64,000 nt of DNA. Origin: a virus. The notes under the pieces were generated by a model, which was not told the DNA's origin, searched no databases, and saw nothing but the letters and a program-made list of their open reading frames with translations. This document shows, in pieces, positions 1 through 9,405 of the stretch. The position numbers and the translations under genes were made by a program. The stretch lies in the IMG/VR virus record IMGVR_UViG_3300019776_000324, positions 64,001 to 128,000 of that record; one strand, 5' to 3'. The stretch's first letter is position 1; each line of letters opens with the position of its first letter.

Positions 1-1362
1 ACGATTTAGTGCAGTACTTTTAAGAATACTGTTGTATTGAGTGAATGGGAAGTTTGTGTAGTCTTCGCCGTTGACCATACGATTTTGTGTGTAGTACTGC
101 GCTGGTGCTCGCTGTTTAATTTCGTTAATAGTTTCACGAGCTTGAGCGTTTGTTACTGGAGTTGTAATACCACAAGTAAATGTAATTGTTTCAATTTGTC
201 CTGTGCGGCTTACATAGCTAATAGGTACCTGAACACTTTGCATCTCTTCAGGATTGATAATGTAAGTTAGACCATTGCTTGCACGAACATAGGTACGGAA
301 TGTGCCTACTGGTATGGTACTAAAAATACCATCGCCAAAGTTTAATGTAATTTGATCGTTGGTTCTACTGCTGATACTGTAGATATCTCTTGTACCAGGA
401 GTCAACTGTTCAGCAGCGGCTGTAAACACACTTTGAACTTTTTGCCAGTAGTTGGAAATATTTCCTACATCGTCTAGCTGATATAACCATACATCAGTAT
501 TGTTAATGCCTTCGATGTTAATACCTACGGCGCGATTACTAATTCGCTCTGGCAAATTAAAATCTTGATTTTGTAATACACCTTGCTTGAACAAGAAGAA
601 GAATCCTGTGTTAGCACTGGCATAACCTTGTTGATCGTTACGGAACAAAACATTAAATTGTCCATTAGGCAACGGTGCTGGTTCGTAAACATAATTTTGA
701 CCTACTGAAGTCGCGTTGACAACTTCAAACGGCATGTTTACTGTGTCTACAGTAGCAGTGTAAGGAATAATTGGAAGGAAGCCTGGCACTAAGTTAATAG
801 TATATTCCTGTGTGTCTACTCCAAGGATAACTTGATCATTTGCAGGTTGTCCAAATTTTTGTGTGTTAACTAAACTAGCATTGATAATGGTAGTGAACTG
901 TTCTTGCCAATCAAGATTGGTTGGATCGGCCCAGTTAACTGTCAAGTTAGAAAGATTAATGCCGTTGTAGTCTACTAGATTTTCTGTAGTCGAAACAGAA
1001 AATACTTTAAGATAACCGCTGGATTCAGTGTTACGCTTGGGAGTGTAACTTACTAAATTAGCAAGTTTAACCACAGAATCACGGCGCTCTGCTGTGTCTA
1101 AATAATTTTCACGAGTGTTTAAATCTGTACGGAAGGCCAATGATTGGCCCATAAATGCCATGACATCTAGTAAAGCAATAAACTCACTAGATTCAATGTA
1201 ATCGTTAAATGTTTCTGGATAATACAAGCGTAAGTAGTCTACAAAACTCTTGCGCAAGGTTTCAAAATCATAGCTTTGAAAGTCTGCTTCGCGATAGGTT
1301 TGATAGATTCTTTTCCAATCTTCGACGCCAAATATCGCTGTTTGTCTTGTAGTTGTGGCCAT
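1..1362 (-). CDS. 6: Baseplate wedge protein gp6-like (partial, left edge)
   Basis: The frame opens at ATG 1362 and is still open at base 1, giving 454 codons; T4 gp6 is 660 aa, so roughly the C-terminal third is missing. Visible landmarks are SSEFIALLDVMAFMGQSLAF near residue 55 and RAPAQYYTQNRMVNGEDY near residue 430, both typical of gp6 in T4-like phages. gp6 dimers connect baseplate wedges into the inner ring. The start is preceded by a GGAA Shine-Dalgarno-like sequence and, 19 nt upstream, by a late-promoter-like AATAAATA. It follows gp25 in the same direction, as in T4-like baseplate clusters. The assignment rests on recognisable motifs rather than an alignment. Confidence 0.9.
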   Translation of the reverse strand, partial: MATTTRQTAIFGVEDWKRIYQTYREADFQSYDFETLRKSFVDYLRLYYPETFNDYIESSEFIALLDVMAFMGQSLAFRTDLNTRENYLDTAERRDSVVKLANLVSYTPKRNTESSGYLKVFSVSTTENLVDYNGINLSNLTVNWADPTNLDWQEQFTTIINASLVNTQKFGQPANDQVILGVDTQEYTINLVPGFLPIIPYTATVDTVNMPFEVVNATSVGQNYVYEPAPLPNGQFNVLFRNDQQGYASANTGFFFLFKQGVLQNQDFNLPERISNRAVGINIEGINNTDVWLYQLDDVGNISNYWQKVQSVFTAAAEQLTPGTRDIYSISSRTNDQITLNFGDGIFSTIPVGTFRTYVRASNGLTYIINPEEMQSVQVPISYVSRTGQIETITFTCGITTPVTNAQARETINEIKQRAPAQYYTQNRMVNGEDYTNFPFTQYNSILKSTALNR

Positions 1363-1381
1363 AGTTATTCCAATGTTAATG

Positions 1382-1389
1382 TATTTATT
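1382..1389 (-). promoter_or_regulatory. Late-promoter-like element upstream of gp6
   Basis: Read on the minus strand this is AATAAATA, differing at one position from the T4 late consensus TATAAATA. It lies in the short gap between gp25 and gp6, 19 nt before the gp6 start, so the predicted leader still contains the Shine-Dalgarno-like GGAA. Function is inferred from position and from the recurrence of the motif in this window. Confidence 0.5.
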
Positions 1390-1408
1390 ATGTTAATAAA
1401 CTGGGTAG

Positions 1409-1783
1409 TTAAACATAGGTAGCACGACGCTGTTGTTGGTCAAAAAAGATACTCAACAACTGTGCATTTGTGCTTGGAACTACAGCTACGCCTAGTTGAA
1501 TTAATAGGCCGTTTTCTTGAGGAAATAGTTGCATGCCGCTGATATACACTCTAGGATCACCGGCGCAAACTCTTTGTATTTCTTGAGTAATAAGTGCGTG
1601 AGTGTCAGCTGTCTGGTTTTCAAACAAGAAATTCCAGATAACTGTTCCATATCCAGGGCGGCCAACTAGCTCACCTTGGCGAATGTTAAATGCGTTTAGT
1701 AGGTCAATTTTAATTAAATCAAAGTCTACACTAGTAAACTTCTTATTTTGACCAATAGTGTTAAATCCAATGAATGTAGGCAT
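1409..1783 (-). CDS. 25: Baseplate wedge protein gp25-like (GPW/gp25 family)
   Basis: A 124-aa protein (T4 gp25 is 132 aa) with the family hallmark RPGYGTVIWNFLFE near residues 42-55, followed by an alpha/beta region with ITQEIQRVCAGDPRV. gp25 is the conserved wedge core protein that binds the end of the sheath and helps trigger contraction. It sits between an unassigned structural gene and gp6, the usual wedge neighbourhood. No Shine-Dalgarno is present; a GTAAATA element ends 4 nt before the ATG, so the transcript from it may start at or near the start codon. Confidence 0.92.
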   Translation of the reverse strand: MPTFIGFNTIGQNKKFTSVDFDLIKIDLLNAFNIRQGELVGRPGYGTVIWNFLFENQTADTHALITQEIQRVCAGDPRVYISGMQLFPQENGLLIQLGVAVVPSTNAQLLSIFFDQQQRRATYV

Positions 1784-1787
1784 ACTG

Positions 1788-1794
1788 TATTTAC
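1788..1794 (-). promoter_or_regulatory. Late-promoter-like GTAAATA directly before gp25
   Basis: On the minus strand GTAAATA is followed by only 4 nt and then the gp25 ATG. In T4 late promoters transcription starts about 5-6 nt after the element, so a transcript from here would be leaderless. One of several such arrangements in the window. Confidence 0.45.
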
Positions 1795-1814
1795 TCTATA
1801 ATAAAAACTCAAGA

Positions 1815-3572
1815 TTATCCAAAAATATTTGCTGCACTGCCTAGTAGCTGACTGCCTTGTGTTCTTAATCCTTGTAAAAAGTTCTGTGCAGCAGTGATAT
1901 CGGCAGAGGCATTTAAAGATGCAGATCCAGGTGCAATATAATCAAATTGTGGCACTGGGATTTTAGAACTACCTAAAATTCGAGTAAATGCTGTGTTAAC
2001 AACTGAACGACTTACAGTATTTGTGAATCCGGCAGCGACTTTTGTAGCACTAACTAGACTGTCACCACCACCGCCAAATAATCCACCCAAACTACCAAGA
2101 CTACCAAGTCCGCCAAAATTTGCCAAACTTGAAAAATTACCTAGACTAGCCAAATTGCTCAAGCCTGGTATTGCAGAAGTTAAACTACTCAAACTGCCTA
2201 GGTTACTTAAATTACCTAGGTTACCTAGACTACTAAGTCCAGGAAGTCCGGCGGTTAAACTGCTCAAACTTGGCAAACTACTTAAATTAAAATTGCCAAG
2301 ATTTGATAAGCTAGTCAATGGATTAGAAAAAGTACTAGCAAATTGTGAAGCTTTACCTAGCACATCAAGATTTTGAATATTTGCAGCCAGGCCAGCCAAG
2401 TTTGGCGGAAGTAAACTGGTTAAGTTGCCGGGCAACGAACCCAAGTTTAAATTTGTTAATTTAGTTATGTCTCCCAAGCCAACTGACTTGGCCCAGCTGG
2501 TTGCAAGGTTAGTTCCAAATTTACTAGCATTAGCTACCAATGCGCCTATGTCGCCAGTGATTGTATTTTTCAACGCACTTGTTATGGCAGGACTAAGATT
2601 TGTTAAATTTGATGCGCCGGTTGCCAACGATCCAGGGTTAGTAAGCGGAGTTGATAATAAATTAGCCAACGGAGTGTTTGCTGCCGATAATCCAGAAGTT
2701 GTTGGAACTGAAATGGCTATTCCTGTGGCTGCACTCACAGCTGATATTGTTTGCAATCCGCTTTGTGTGTAAACATACCCTCGCATTGCGCTGGCTGGTT
2801 GAGTTGCTGGCGGAGTGATTACTCCAGTGGCTGTTAAACTTTCGTAACCATTTCGCATCAATGTTAATTGTGCAGAGTTTTGGTCAGACAATGAAATTAA
2901 AAATTCATCTAGACTATAAATTCCATTGAGCCCTGTCCAAATGCCAGGACTATTCATAGTGCTTACAAAGTCATTAGGATCTATAGCAATAAATCTAAGG
3001 TAAGTTCCGGGCTTAACATAACCAGCTTGTTCAAGTTGCTCGCAGAATAATCCGTAGATACCGATACCAGTTATTTGATTTACAATTGTCTGATTTGCTG
3101 TTGTTGTATTAATTGTAGGAGTAATAATTCCTTGATTTTGTCTTTGCTGACTAGTAAAGTTAGCAACCTGTGCCATGAGTCCTTGCACCTGACTAACATT
3201 GAGTGGCCCTATTTCAGTTGGCGCGAATGTGTTATCGGCATTAATATTAACAAAATCTGCCTGTGTAATTGGATTCTCTAACGGAACATTGATTAGATTT
3301 GGAATACTGCCGCTAATTGTTGGTATGCCGCTGGTAATCGATAATACTACTATATCGTCTACTCCAGCTGTTCCTCGCTCTAATCGACTAAGAGCAAACT
3401 TCACTGCTGCAGAGGGTGCTCCTCCTATACTTTGACCAGGAGCAAACCCTACTAGAGTTCCGCTGGCAACTTGACTATAAAAAATATAATCAGCTTCGGC
3501 CTGGGTAGTTCCTTCTGGAGCTTCTAGGGTAAAGGTTGCGCCCGACGGTAAGGTATATTTAAATTGACTCAT
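1815..3572 (-). CDS. Baseplate-associated structural protein, Leu/Ser/Asn/Gly-repeat C-terminal half
   Basis: A 585-aa protein lying between gp5 and gp25. The N-terminal 55 residues (PSGATFTLEAPEGTTQAEAD and FAPGQSIGG) look like a small folded domain. Residues about 270-500 are a low-complexity series of Leu-Ser-Asn-Gly units (LSNLGNLSNLGS-like), suggestive of a solenoid or extended structure. The C-terminus is ordinary. The start ATG overlaps the gp5 stop by 4 nt, so translation is probably coupled. I do not recognise a T4 counterpart. Position inside the baseplate operon argues for a virion role, perhaps linking hub and wedge, but that is inference. Confidence 0.7.
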   Translation of the reverse strand: MSQFKYTLPSGATFTLEAPEGTTQAEADYIFYSQVASGTLVGFAPGQSIGGAPSAAVKFALSRLERGTAGVDDIVVLSITSGIPTISGSIPNLINVPLENPITQADFVNINADNTFAPTEIGPLNVSQVQGLMAQVANFTSQQRQNQGIITPTINTTTANQTIVNQITGIGIYGLFCEQLEQAGYVKPGTYLRFIAIDPNDFVSTMNSPGIWTGLNGIYSLDEFLISLSDQNSAQLTLMRNGYESLTATGVITPPATQPASAMRGYVYTQSGLQTISAVSAATGIAISVPTTSGLSAANTPLANLLSTPLTNPGSLATGASNLTNLSPAITSALKNTITGDIGALVANASKFGTNLATSWAKSVGLGDITKLTNLNLGSLPGNLTSLLPPNLAGLAANIQNLDVLGKASQFASTFSNPLTSLSNLGNFNLSSLPSLSSLTAGLPGLSSLGNLGNLSNLGSLSSLTSAIPGLSNLASLGNFSSLANFGGLGSLGSLGGLFGGGGDSLVSATKVAAGFTNTVSRSVVNTAFTRILGSSKIPVPQFDYIAPGSASLNASADITAAQNFLQGLRTQGSQLLGSAANIFG

Positions 3573-5092
3573 GATGTTTTAGTAATAGTTACCCCAGCTG
3601 GAATTGCTGGAGCATCTGGTGGTAAGCCACCAGCGCCATCTTCCAATGATACAACCGCTTCTACACCTTGATTATGGTACGGGTATGGTTCGTGTGTAGG
3701 CGCTCGTGTGCAAATACTTTCTGTGCCAGTAGGAGAAACAATCCAACCAGAACTAGCGTTAAATTCTGTATTGGGTTGCAGATACTTGGTTAATCCTTTT
3801 GGCGCCGACACCGGTGATCCGCCACCGCTATTAAGCAACAACACAGTACCGCTTAAACTAAGAGATGCCTTGGCGGCCCAACTGCCCATTTGACTATCTA
3901 ATGCTAAACTGCCTGTGGACTTAATGCCCATACTGCCTTGACTGAACAAAGTCATTTTTCCTTTGTTAGCAATATTTAAATCGCCTTCACTTTGTATAGC
4001 TGTAGATTTTTTACCTTTGAGATTTAACTCTCCTCCAGCATACATGTTGATATCTTTGTCAGCATGTAAATTAATAGTACCTTCGCTGCGCAAGTTTACG
4101 CTGTTAGTAGTATATACATCTAAGGTGCCTTCCTGGCCAAGTTCAATCCAGGCTTGCCCGTTTGCATGACAAATATAAAAACAATTACCATCATCACTCA
4201 TGGTAATTTGATGGCCTTTGCTAGTACGAATACGAATTAAATTATCATTGCCGTTAAGATCTCCATCATCCATAACAAAAGTATGCCCACCTCTGCGACC
4301 AATTACCTTTGCAGCAGCAGCTGGTTTATTTGCTAGATCGTTAGGATTGATACTGGCATCGCCAGCAGTTCCTCCGCCAATGCCGCCGGCATAAATTGCT
4401 CGACCCGGAGTGCTTATTCCATAACAACCACTAGGACTTTCTCGTTGACTGCTAGATGCAATAGTTCCGCGGATAGGATCGTTTAATAATCCTTGTTGAA
4501 ATAAAATGCCAGCCACATAACTATGCACTGGTTTTTTCTGATCAAAATATTTTGGATTATCTGCAATTGCATTGTTAGATGGATTGATTTCTGTTACAGG
4601 CAATCTTGTTGCGTTGTTAAAGTACGAAGCTTGATTGCTATTTTGTGTTTGTGCTTCAGATTTATCCACAGCTCCGATTGCTGGAATCATGTGTATGATT
4701 CCTTGATCCGGTATGCACCCAGTATAGTATCCTTGATTTGGATCTCCGCCTACAAAGAAACACAACACCTGTACACCAATATCTGGAGGGGTAAACCACA
4801 TGCCATAACTTTGAGGATTACCTTGTATAAATGATCCTGTTCCTGCACTGCCGCCAGTTGGCGTGCTGCCATAAAATGGTGGGCAATAGTTTACTGTGCG
4901 CCACAGAGTTTGATCGCTAGGATTTGTGCCTCCAAACAATTCAATGTACACTTGTAATCGTCCTGATCTTGTAGGATCAGTATTACTCATTACTCGACCA
5001 ATAAACGGGCCCATTTCCGTTGGCATTCCGCCACGGTCCATTTGGTAATTTTTTGGTTGCCCTTTATTACGATTTAGATTCTCACCTGCCAT
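3569..5092 (-). CDS. 5: Baseplate hub/spike protein gp5-like, lacking the lysozyme domain
   Basis: A 507-aa protein. Residues about 28-120 form the gp5/VgrG OB-fold (PFIGRVMSNTDPTRSGRLQV, WRTVNYCPPFYGSTP). From about residue 290 a region rich in short beta repeats (IRIRTSKGHQITMSDDG, NLRSEGTINLHADKDINMYA) matches the triple-stranded beta-helix needle. T4 gp5 is 575 aa with a lysozyme domain between these parts. Here no lysozyme-like segment with catalytic Glu-Asp-Thr is evident, only a linker of about 150 aa. The protein should form the cell-puncturing spike at the tail tip. Wall degradation is possibly supplied by the domain on the protein at 20140-22197. Confidence 0.88.
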   Translation of the reverse strand: MAGENLNRNKGQPKNYQMDRGGMPTEMGPFIGRVMSNTDPTRSGRLQVYIELFGGTNPSDQTLWRTVNYCPPFYGSTPTGGSAGTGSFIQGNPQSYGMWFTPPDIGVQVLCFFVGGDPNQGYYTGCIPDQGIIHMIPAIGAVDKSEAQTQNSNQASYFNNATRLPVTEINPSNNAIADNPKYFDQKKPVHSYVAGILFQQGLLNDPIRGTIASSSQRESPSGCYGISTPGRAIYAGGIGGGTAGDASINPNDLANKPAAAAKVIGRRGGHTFVMDDGDLNGNDNLIRIRTSKGHQITMSDDGNCFYICHANGQAWIELGQEGTLDVYTTNSVNLRSEGTINLHADKDINMYAGGELNLKGKKSTAIQSEGDLNIANKGKMTLFSQGSMGIKSTGSLALDSQMGSWAAKASLSLSGTVLLLNSGGGSPVSAPKGLTKYLQPNTEFNASSGWIVSPTGTESICTRAPTHEPYPYHNQGVEAVVSLEDGAGGLPPDAPAIPAGVTITKTS

Positions 5093-5094
5093 TA

Positions 5095-6699
5095 TTAATC
5101 ATCCCTTGCTATAATTTGTGGAGTTGACTGTTCGCCGTATATTACTTCCTCGCCTGCGGAAAGAGTAGAAAATACATCTATGTCGCCAGACGATGTAGGA
5201 TCTTCAGGCGGTGGTGATGATTGCGGATTTCCAGTTTCTGATATTATTTCTTCACCCGGTGATAATGTTGATTCAACATCAACTACTACTTCTTCTCCAG
5301 GTGACAATGTCGATTGTACATCTATGTCACTGCCCGATGTACCAGATATACGAGTATTGGTTGCAGTGTTTTGTGTTGGTTGTCTTCCGTTGCTGTTACT
5401 TGTTGGTGTAGTTGCAATGTCAGTTATTAATGATCCAACTAATTCCTGTGTAAATTTTCCTTTGCTGAACATATTCTTACAACTTTTTGCTCGGAAAGCA
5501 AAAGTTTCTTGCGGAGCTCCATTGGAGTTAACATTCATGATACCTGTATTAAAGTTGTAATCAGTTGGTCTGCTAAAGCTAACAGTGAATACTACTTCTT
5601 GACTGTCGTAGTTTATACCGCCATCTGAATTAAACGGTTTAAAATCAAATGTCTGTGCGTTTACTCCAAATGATGCTTCACCTTGTTGCATCCACGCTGG
5701 ATCTCCAACAATGTTCATTTTTACTTCAGTAAAGTCAGACACGCTGTATAAAAAACTTGTTGCACTGTCAGCTGGTTCATTTACATAGTTTGCTTGACCT
5801 TGTCCGCGCACTTCACTGGTAGCCATGTAAGTTTTTTTAAACTGATTAATGCCCTTGGGTGGCGCCACTGCTAACGAACTTGGGTTGCCTGTTAATGTTA
5901 CATAGTATGCATGATTATAATCTTGTTCATAGGACAAAATCTGTGTGTTTAGTCCAGTAAACCAATAGTTAAATGCCTTGTGTGCGCCACGATAGGTGCT
6001 GTCTGGAAAGTATGGGCTAGACATCTGATTGATTGCATATGGACTAATAGTAAAAATCATTCGATACGCATGATCTCTTCTAACCAGGTCATACTTTAAC
6101 TGTTGTGCTGATAGGTTAATCTTGTACCATGCAGCTACTCCGCTGGTGCCAGCAGTTTTATTTTTTGTTTGTTTGCCATCTTCGTCAAAATTAACTTTTT
6201 GTTGACTAGTAATATAGCTACTACTGCGCATGACTTGATCAATTAATTGAACAATCTGTGTTCCAGCTAATACCTGCCAGTTTTGACTTTTGGTGTTTAC
6301 TGAGTCTCGATTTGAGTCAACTACATCCTGAGCAGTTTTAATATTTTTACCAGCTGTGTTTCTGTAAACCAAATCTGGTTGAACCACAGACGAATCACCA
6401 ATGCTTGCAGGAGCAAAATTAATTACATATTCATCTGCTACATATCCTACAAATTGTTTTTCTAATTTTTTCTGATGTTGATTCAACGCTTCGCATAAAC
6501 CTGTGAATATGTTATTTGATCCAGTTGACGGTGCCGAAGTAGCAATAGGAGGCGGATTATTTGTTGTCGGCGGTGCCATTGGACTTTGTCTAACAGCCAA
6601 CGGTGGTGTAGTTTCGCCTGTAATTGGACTAGTTGATGCAACTCTATTTTGAGCATAAGGATCAAAATAAGTGCCGTCGGGTCTTCTAAGTAATGGCAT
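5095..6699 (-). CDS. Baseplate structural protein, unassigned (hub candidate)
   Basis: A 534-aa protein between the gp53-like/406-aa pair and gp5. It contains aromatic-rich segments such as YWFTGLNTQILSYEQDYNHA around residue 240. Its C-terminal about 90 residues are an acidic linker with three copies of a LSxGEEV motif (STLSPGEEVVVDVESTLSPG). I chose ATG 6699 over ATG 6711: GGAG lies 6 nt before 6699, while 6711 has no room for a ribosome site. The chosen start also overlaps the upstream stop as TAATG. Position and size make it a candidate for a hub protein such as gp27, but no diagnostic motif was seen. Confidence 0.65.
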   Translation of the reverse strand: MPLLRRPDGTYFDPYAQNRVASTSPITGETTPPLAVRQSPMAPPTTNNPPPIATSAPSTGSNNIFTGLCEALNQHQKKLEKQFVGYVADEYVINFAPASIGDSSVVQPDLVYRNTAGKNIKTAQDVVDSNRDSVNTKSQNWQVLAGTQIVQLIDQVMRSSSYITSQQKVNFDEDGKQTKNKTAGTSGVAAWYKINLSAQQLKYDLVRRDHAYRMIFTISPYAINQMSSPYFPDSTYRGAHKAFNYWFTGLNTQILSYEQDYNHAYYVTLTGNPSSLAVAPPKGINQFKKTYMATSEVRGQGQANYVNEPADSATSFLYSVSDFTEVKMNIVGDPAWMQQGEASFGVNAQTFDFKPFNSDGGINYDSQEVVFTVSFSRPTDYNFNTGIMNVNSNGAPQETFAFRAKSCKNMFSKGKFTQELVGSLITDIATTPTSNSNGRQPTQNTATNTRISGTSGSDIDVQSTLSPGEEVVVDVESTLSPGEEIISETGNPQSSPPPEDPTSSGDIDVFSTLSAGEEVIYGEQSTPQIIARDD

Positions 6700-7919
6700 T
6701 AAATGCTCCATCCTGAGTTAGGGTCGTAGCCTGGTGCAAATCCAGTGCCATCATTGAACAAGTCTGCTGTATCAGGTGAATCCGCTTGTATTGGCCACGG
6801 CGCATCTACTCTAGCACCAAAGTCAGTAATATTTGCGCCAACAGCAGCAGGAGTACTTCCTGTTTTAGGAATACCTTGTAAAATTTGTGAGACTGTTTGT
6901 CCCGACAATTGAAAGGCAAAAGGAATAGTTCCTCGAGACTGACTTCCGGCTGTTGAATATGGTATAGACGAAGCAACAACATTATATTCAATGGCATTTG
7001 CTACTGTACGAAAAGTTATGTTTTGTATAATAAATGGATAATATTTTTTAATCACAGCCTGCGGGTTTGTATTGCTTAGTTGTCCGTTGCTACTGTATTG
7101 CCCTGTAGCCGGTGCCACTAAAGTGCCATTGCTATCATATCCGTAAAATTCAATTGTCAGACAATACTGGGCAGCGCCATAGTTGGGTATTCCATTGGTT
7201 TGATTGGACGCAGGAGTACCGGCTGCTGCAAATTGTGAGGCTGATCCAGTAGCAGTTGCTACGCTAGCTGACGAAGAGTTTTTATATGCTGCAACTACAG
7301 CTTTATATAAGTTTTGAATTAGAGTAATACCATTAGGTTCAACTACTTTAAACTTTATTTCCATTCCGTTGGTACTCATGTTAGTACCTTTGCCCATTAA
7401 AAATGTTTCTATTTCAAGATCATCAAGATAGTAATCATCTGGGAAAAATTGATTTCTTTGAGCTGTAGGTGCTCCGCCGCTTTGCATGAGCAAACTCCAA
7501 CTACCGGCGTTAAAGTTTGGAGTCGATAACTGATTATATTGTTCTGGTGTTAGCAAGTACCAGCTGATACCATAGGTATAACTGGCATACTGATCCAGTA
7601 CATTAGGTTGCGAAACAATTTGTTGACCAGCAAAAGTCTGACTAAGTGTCTGTTGTGTTGAATTGCTGGATACTCCTGGGTTATCATCGGCTCCGCGAGT
7701 GTCGTAACCATTGCTACTAGTACCTGCTCCAACTCCAGCTGATGTGGGTGCCACACCGCTACCTTCTTGAATATCCTGTGTGACATATTGATCGTCGGAC
7801 GCTGGTGTAGATTGACTCTGGCTAACAGTTACAGTTGGAGAAGTATCTGCTCCATTTTCTGGAATTGGGTCGCCTGGCTGCCAATCCGGAGGCAGGAATA
7901 TGGTTTCTACGCCTGCCAT
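6699..7919 (-). CDS. Baseplate structural protein, unassigned (possible gp27-type hub)
   Basis: A 406-aa protein. The first 90 residues are a Ser/Thr/Asp/Gln-rich tail without clear fold. From about residue 105 there is a folded part with YASYTYGISWYLLTPEQYNQ and YYLDDLEIETFLMGKGTNMS, and a beta-rich C-terminal half. Its length is close to T4 gp27 (391 aa) and it is encoded next to the gp5-like spike, so hub identity is plausible. I cannot confirm it from sequence. It is co-transcribed with its neighbours (1 nt from the gp53-like stop, TAATG overlap downstream). Confidence 0.65.
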   Translation of the reverse strand: MAGVETIFLPPDWQPGDPIPENGADTSPTVTVSQSQSTPASDDQYVTQDIQEGSGVAPTSAGVGAGTSSNGYDTRGADDNPGVSSNSTQQTLSQTFAGQQIVSQPNVLDQYASYTYGISWYLLTPEQYNQLSTPNFNAGSWSLLMQSGGAPTAQRNQFFPDDYYLDDLEIETFLMGKGTNMSTNGMEIKFKVVEPNGITLIQNLYKAVVAAYKNSSSASVATATGSASQFAAAGTPASNQTNGIPNYGAAQYCLTIEFYGYDSNGTLVAPATGQYSSNGQLSNTNPQAVIKKYYPFIIQNITFRTVANAIEYNVVASSIPYSTAGSQSRGTIPFAFQLSGQTVSQILQGIPKTGSTPAAVGANITDFGARVDAPWPIQADSPDTADLFNDGTGFAPGYDPNSGWSI

Positions 7920-7920
7920 G

Positions 7921-8223
7921 TTAGAATCCTAGTACAGATTTTAGTGTATTGATTTTAGGCAAATATATTACAGTGCCGGCAGAAAAATCAGTTGGCGGAG
8001 CAGTTAATGTATTTGGATTGCGTTGGTAAAACACCCACCATAATCCAGCATCACCGTACAAGTCAAATGCTAGCAGGTCTGGGCGATATTGGAAAGTTGT
8101 ATTGATAGTAAACAAAATATCATCAGATGCTTTGGGTATAGGACGATTAACCATAGTATCTAAAAAGAATTGACTGTAGCCTGTTTGAAAGTATGGACTT
8201 GTTGCGCTGTATTGACCGGCCAT
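7921..8223 (-). CDS. 53: Baseplate wedge protein gp53-like (LysM-type fold)
   Basis: A 100-aa protein containing YRPDLLAFDLYGDAGLWWVF (residues about 48-67), which parallels the T4 gp53 segment RPEELANAIYGNPQLYWVL. It ends with a typical LysM-like close (FSAGTVIYLPKIN). T4 gp53 is 196 aa, so this is a reduced form. gp53 joins neighbouring wedges in the baseplate. The start overlaps the stop of the gp48-like gene as TAATG, indicating translational coupling. Confidence 0.75.
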   Translation of the reverse strand: MAGQYSATSPYFQTGYSQFFLDTMVNRPIPKASDDILFTINTTFQYRPDLLAFDLYGDAGLWWVFYQRNPNTLTAPPTDFSAGTVIYLPKINTLKSVLGF

Positions 8224-9317
8224 TACCAGAACCCTCCTTTAAGTAAGTTACCGTTGCCAAAATTCTTCAGACTGAATTGTTTACTAATCTGACTGCGGCT
8301 TTGCACTGGCAACAATGTAATTACCATGTCCATCTTAGTAGGCACATAAGTTGGATTGCTTAATAAACTTTGCAGTGGAGCTGGTAAAGCATTTTGAGCT
8401 CCAGGTGGCAGGAACGCATTGGCCAATCTTGATACTGTTGGCGATATAGAATTCACTGTGGTAGAAAATAAATTTTGCAATGGTTGTAAATTTAATCCAA
8501 GATTGTTGGGAGTACCTGAGCTGATATAATCAACATCAGCTGGTAAAGTATAATTGAAACTAGTAACCAAGCATGGATGATTATTAAACTGATAGTCGCC
8601 TAATCCAGACAAATATGTTAAGGGTGGCGGACTGCCTCTCTGTGCATCTTGACCGTAAAACATTTTAGTTACACTACGGAAAAAATGTATAACTGCTAAA
8701 ACATAAGCAGCATCACTGGTGCTTTGTGCTGTAAATGTTGCAGTTAATGTAACTGCATCGGTATAACTGTTTTGATAAAAATATCCACGATAGTTACTGT
8801 GTGTTAAATCATAGTTACTATAGTTGGCTTTGTATGATGTACTAATTGCCGGAGTATATGGAAACACAACTCCGTTGGTAACCTTGAGTGGTTGTAGTAA
8901 TCCAGCGTCTGCTGCATTATACAAATAAGTTGCACCGGGTGCTAGTCTAAGAGTTACACGCCAATCACTGTTAGTTGGAAACTGTGCTAGATCACTTTTG
9001 GTTTGTTGAGTTTGTGCTTGTCCAACTAGTGCTCCAATCTGTCCAGCTGAAATTTGTGCGCGATTTTCATTTTCAAACAAGAATGCATCCGAAATTGTTC
9101 CGCCTTCGCCAGCATCAACTCCATTGGCTGCTGCTAATGCATCTAGTTCAGCAGCAGAATACTTGACATCCGATGCAGGAACCGCAGTATCCTCACCTGC
9201 GCTTACATCTGGATCTACTGCTGGATCTACATCCGCAGGTGCTGTATCGATTTCATTATCGGGTACCTGTGTGAATTCTTCAAATTCGTAACCAGCTGTA
9301 TCGTTAACATCTGCCAT
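8223..9317 (-). CDS. 48: Tail-tube-associated baseplate protein, gp48-like
   Basis: A 364-aa protein, the same length as T4 gp48. The first 60 residues are acidic (Asp/Glu/Ala-rich). Residues about 190-240 read TLTATFTAQSTSDAAYVLAV, then IHFFRSVTKMFYGQD, paralleling the gp48 segment with LTPRSTEDLMAIINIYQYF. A Pro-Cys-containing strand pair (NNHPCLVTSFNYTLP) and a C-terminal MVITLLPVQSRSQ follow, as in gp48. gp48 caps the baseplate and starts tube polymerisation. This is the first gene of the leftward baseplate operon, with AGGAAA 9 nt upstream and a late-type GTAAATA 18-24 nt upstream. Confidence 0.7.
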   Translation of the reverse strand: MADVNDTAGYEFEEFTQVPDNEIDTAPADVDPAVDPDVSAGEDTAVPASDVKYSAAELDALAAANGVDAGEGGTISDAFLFENENRAQISAGQIGALVGQAQTQQTKSDLAQFPTNSDWRVTLRLAPGATYLYNAADAGLLQPLKVTNGVVFPYTPAISTSYKANYSNYDLTHSNYRGYFYQNSYTDAVTLTATFTAQSTSDAAYVLAVIHFFRSVTKMFYGQDAQRGSPPPLTYLSGLGDYQFNNHPCLVTSFNYTLPADVDYISSGTPNNLGLNLQPLQNLFSTTVNSISPTVSRLANAFLPPGAQNALPAPLQSLLSNPTYVPTKMDMVITLLPVQSRSQISKQFSLKNFGNGNLLKGGFW

Positions 9318-9335
9318 GATTATTTTCCTATCAAG

Positions 9336-9342
9336 TATTTAC
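9336..9342 (-). promoter_or_regulatory. Late-promoter-like GTAAATA driving the baseplate operon
   Basis: On the minus strand GGTAAATACTTGATAGGAAA precedes the gp48-like start. The TAAATA core matches the T4 late element and leaves an 18-nt stretch containing the ribosome site AGGAAA. It lies back-to-back with the sigma70-type promoter at 9378-9405 that serves gp55. Confidence 0.6.
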
Positions 9343-9377
9343 CGCAAAAATAAACTACCCAGATTATCATGTAAAGG

Positions 9378-9405
9378 TTGACAACTGGTTGACCTGTGTT
9401 ATAAT
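9378..9405 (+). promoter_or_regulatory. Consensus sigma70-type promoter for gp55
   Basis: TTGACA at 9378-9383 and TATAAT at 9400-9405 are both perfect consensus hexamers, separated by 16 bp. Transcription should begin near 9412, leaving a leader of about 19 nt with AGGAG at 9418-9422 before the TTG start at 9431. A host-sigma-dependent promoter fits early or middle expression of the late sigma factor. Confidence 0.85.

Noticed and set aside
1993-2376. Plus-strand ORF of 127 aa rich in Lys/Leu/Pro
   Set aside because: Antisense image of the Leu-Ser-Asn-Gly repeats of the 585-aa baseplate gene; no ribosome site or promoter.
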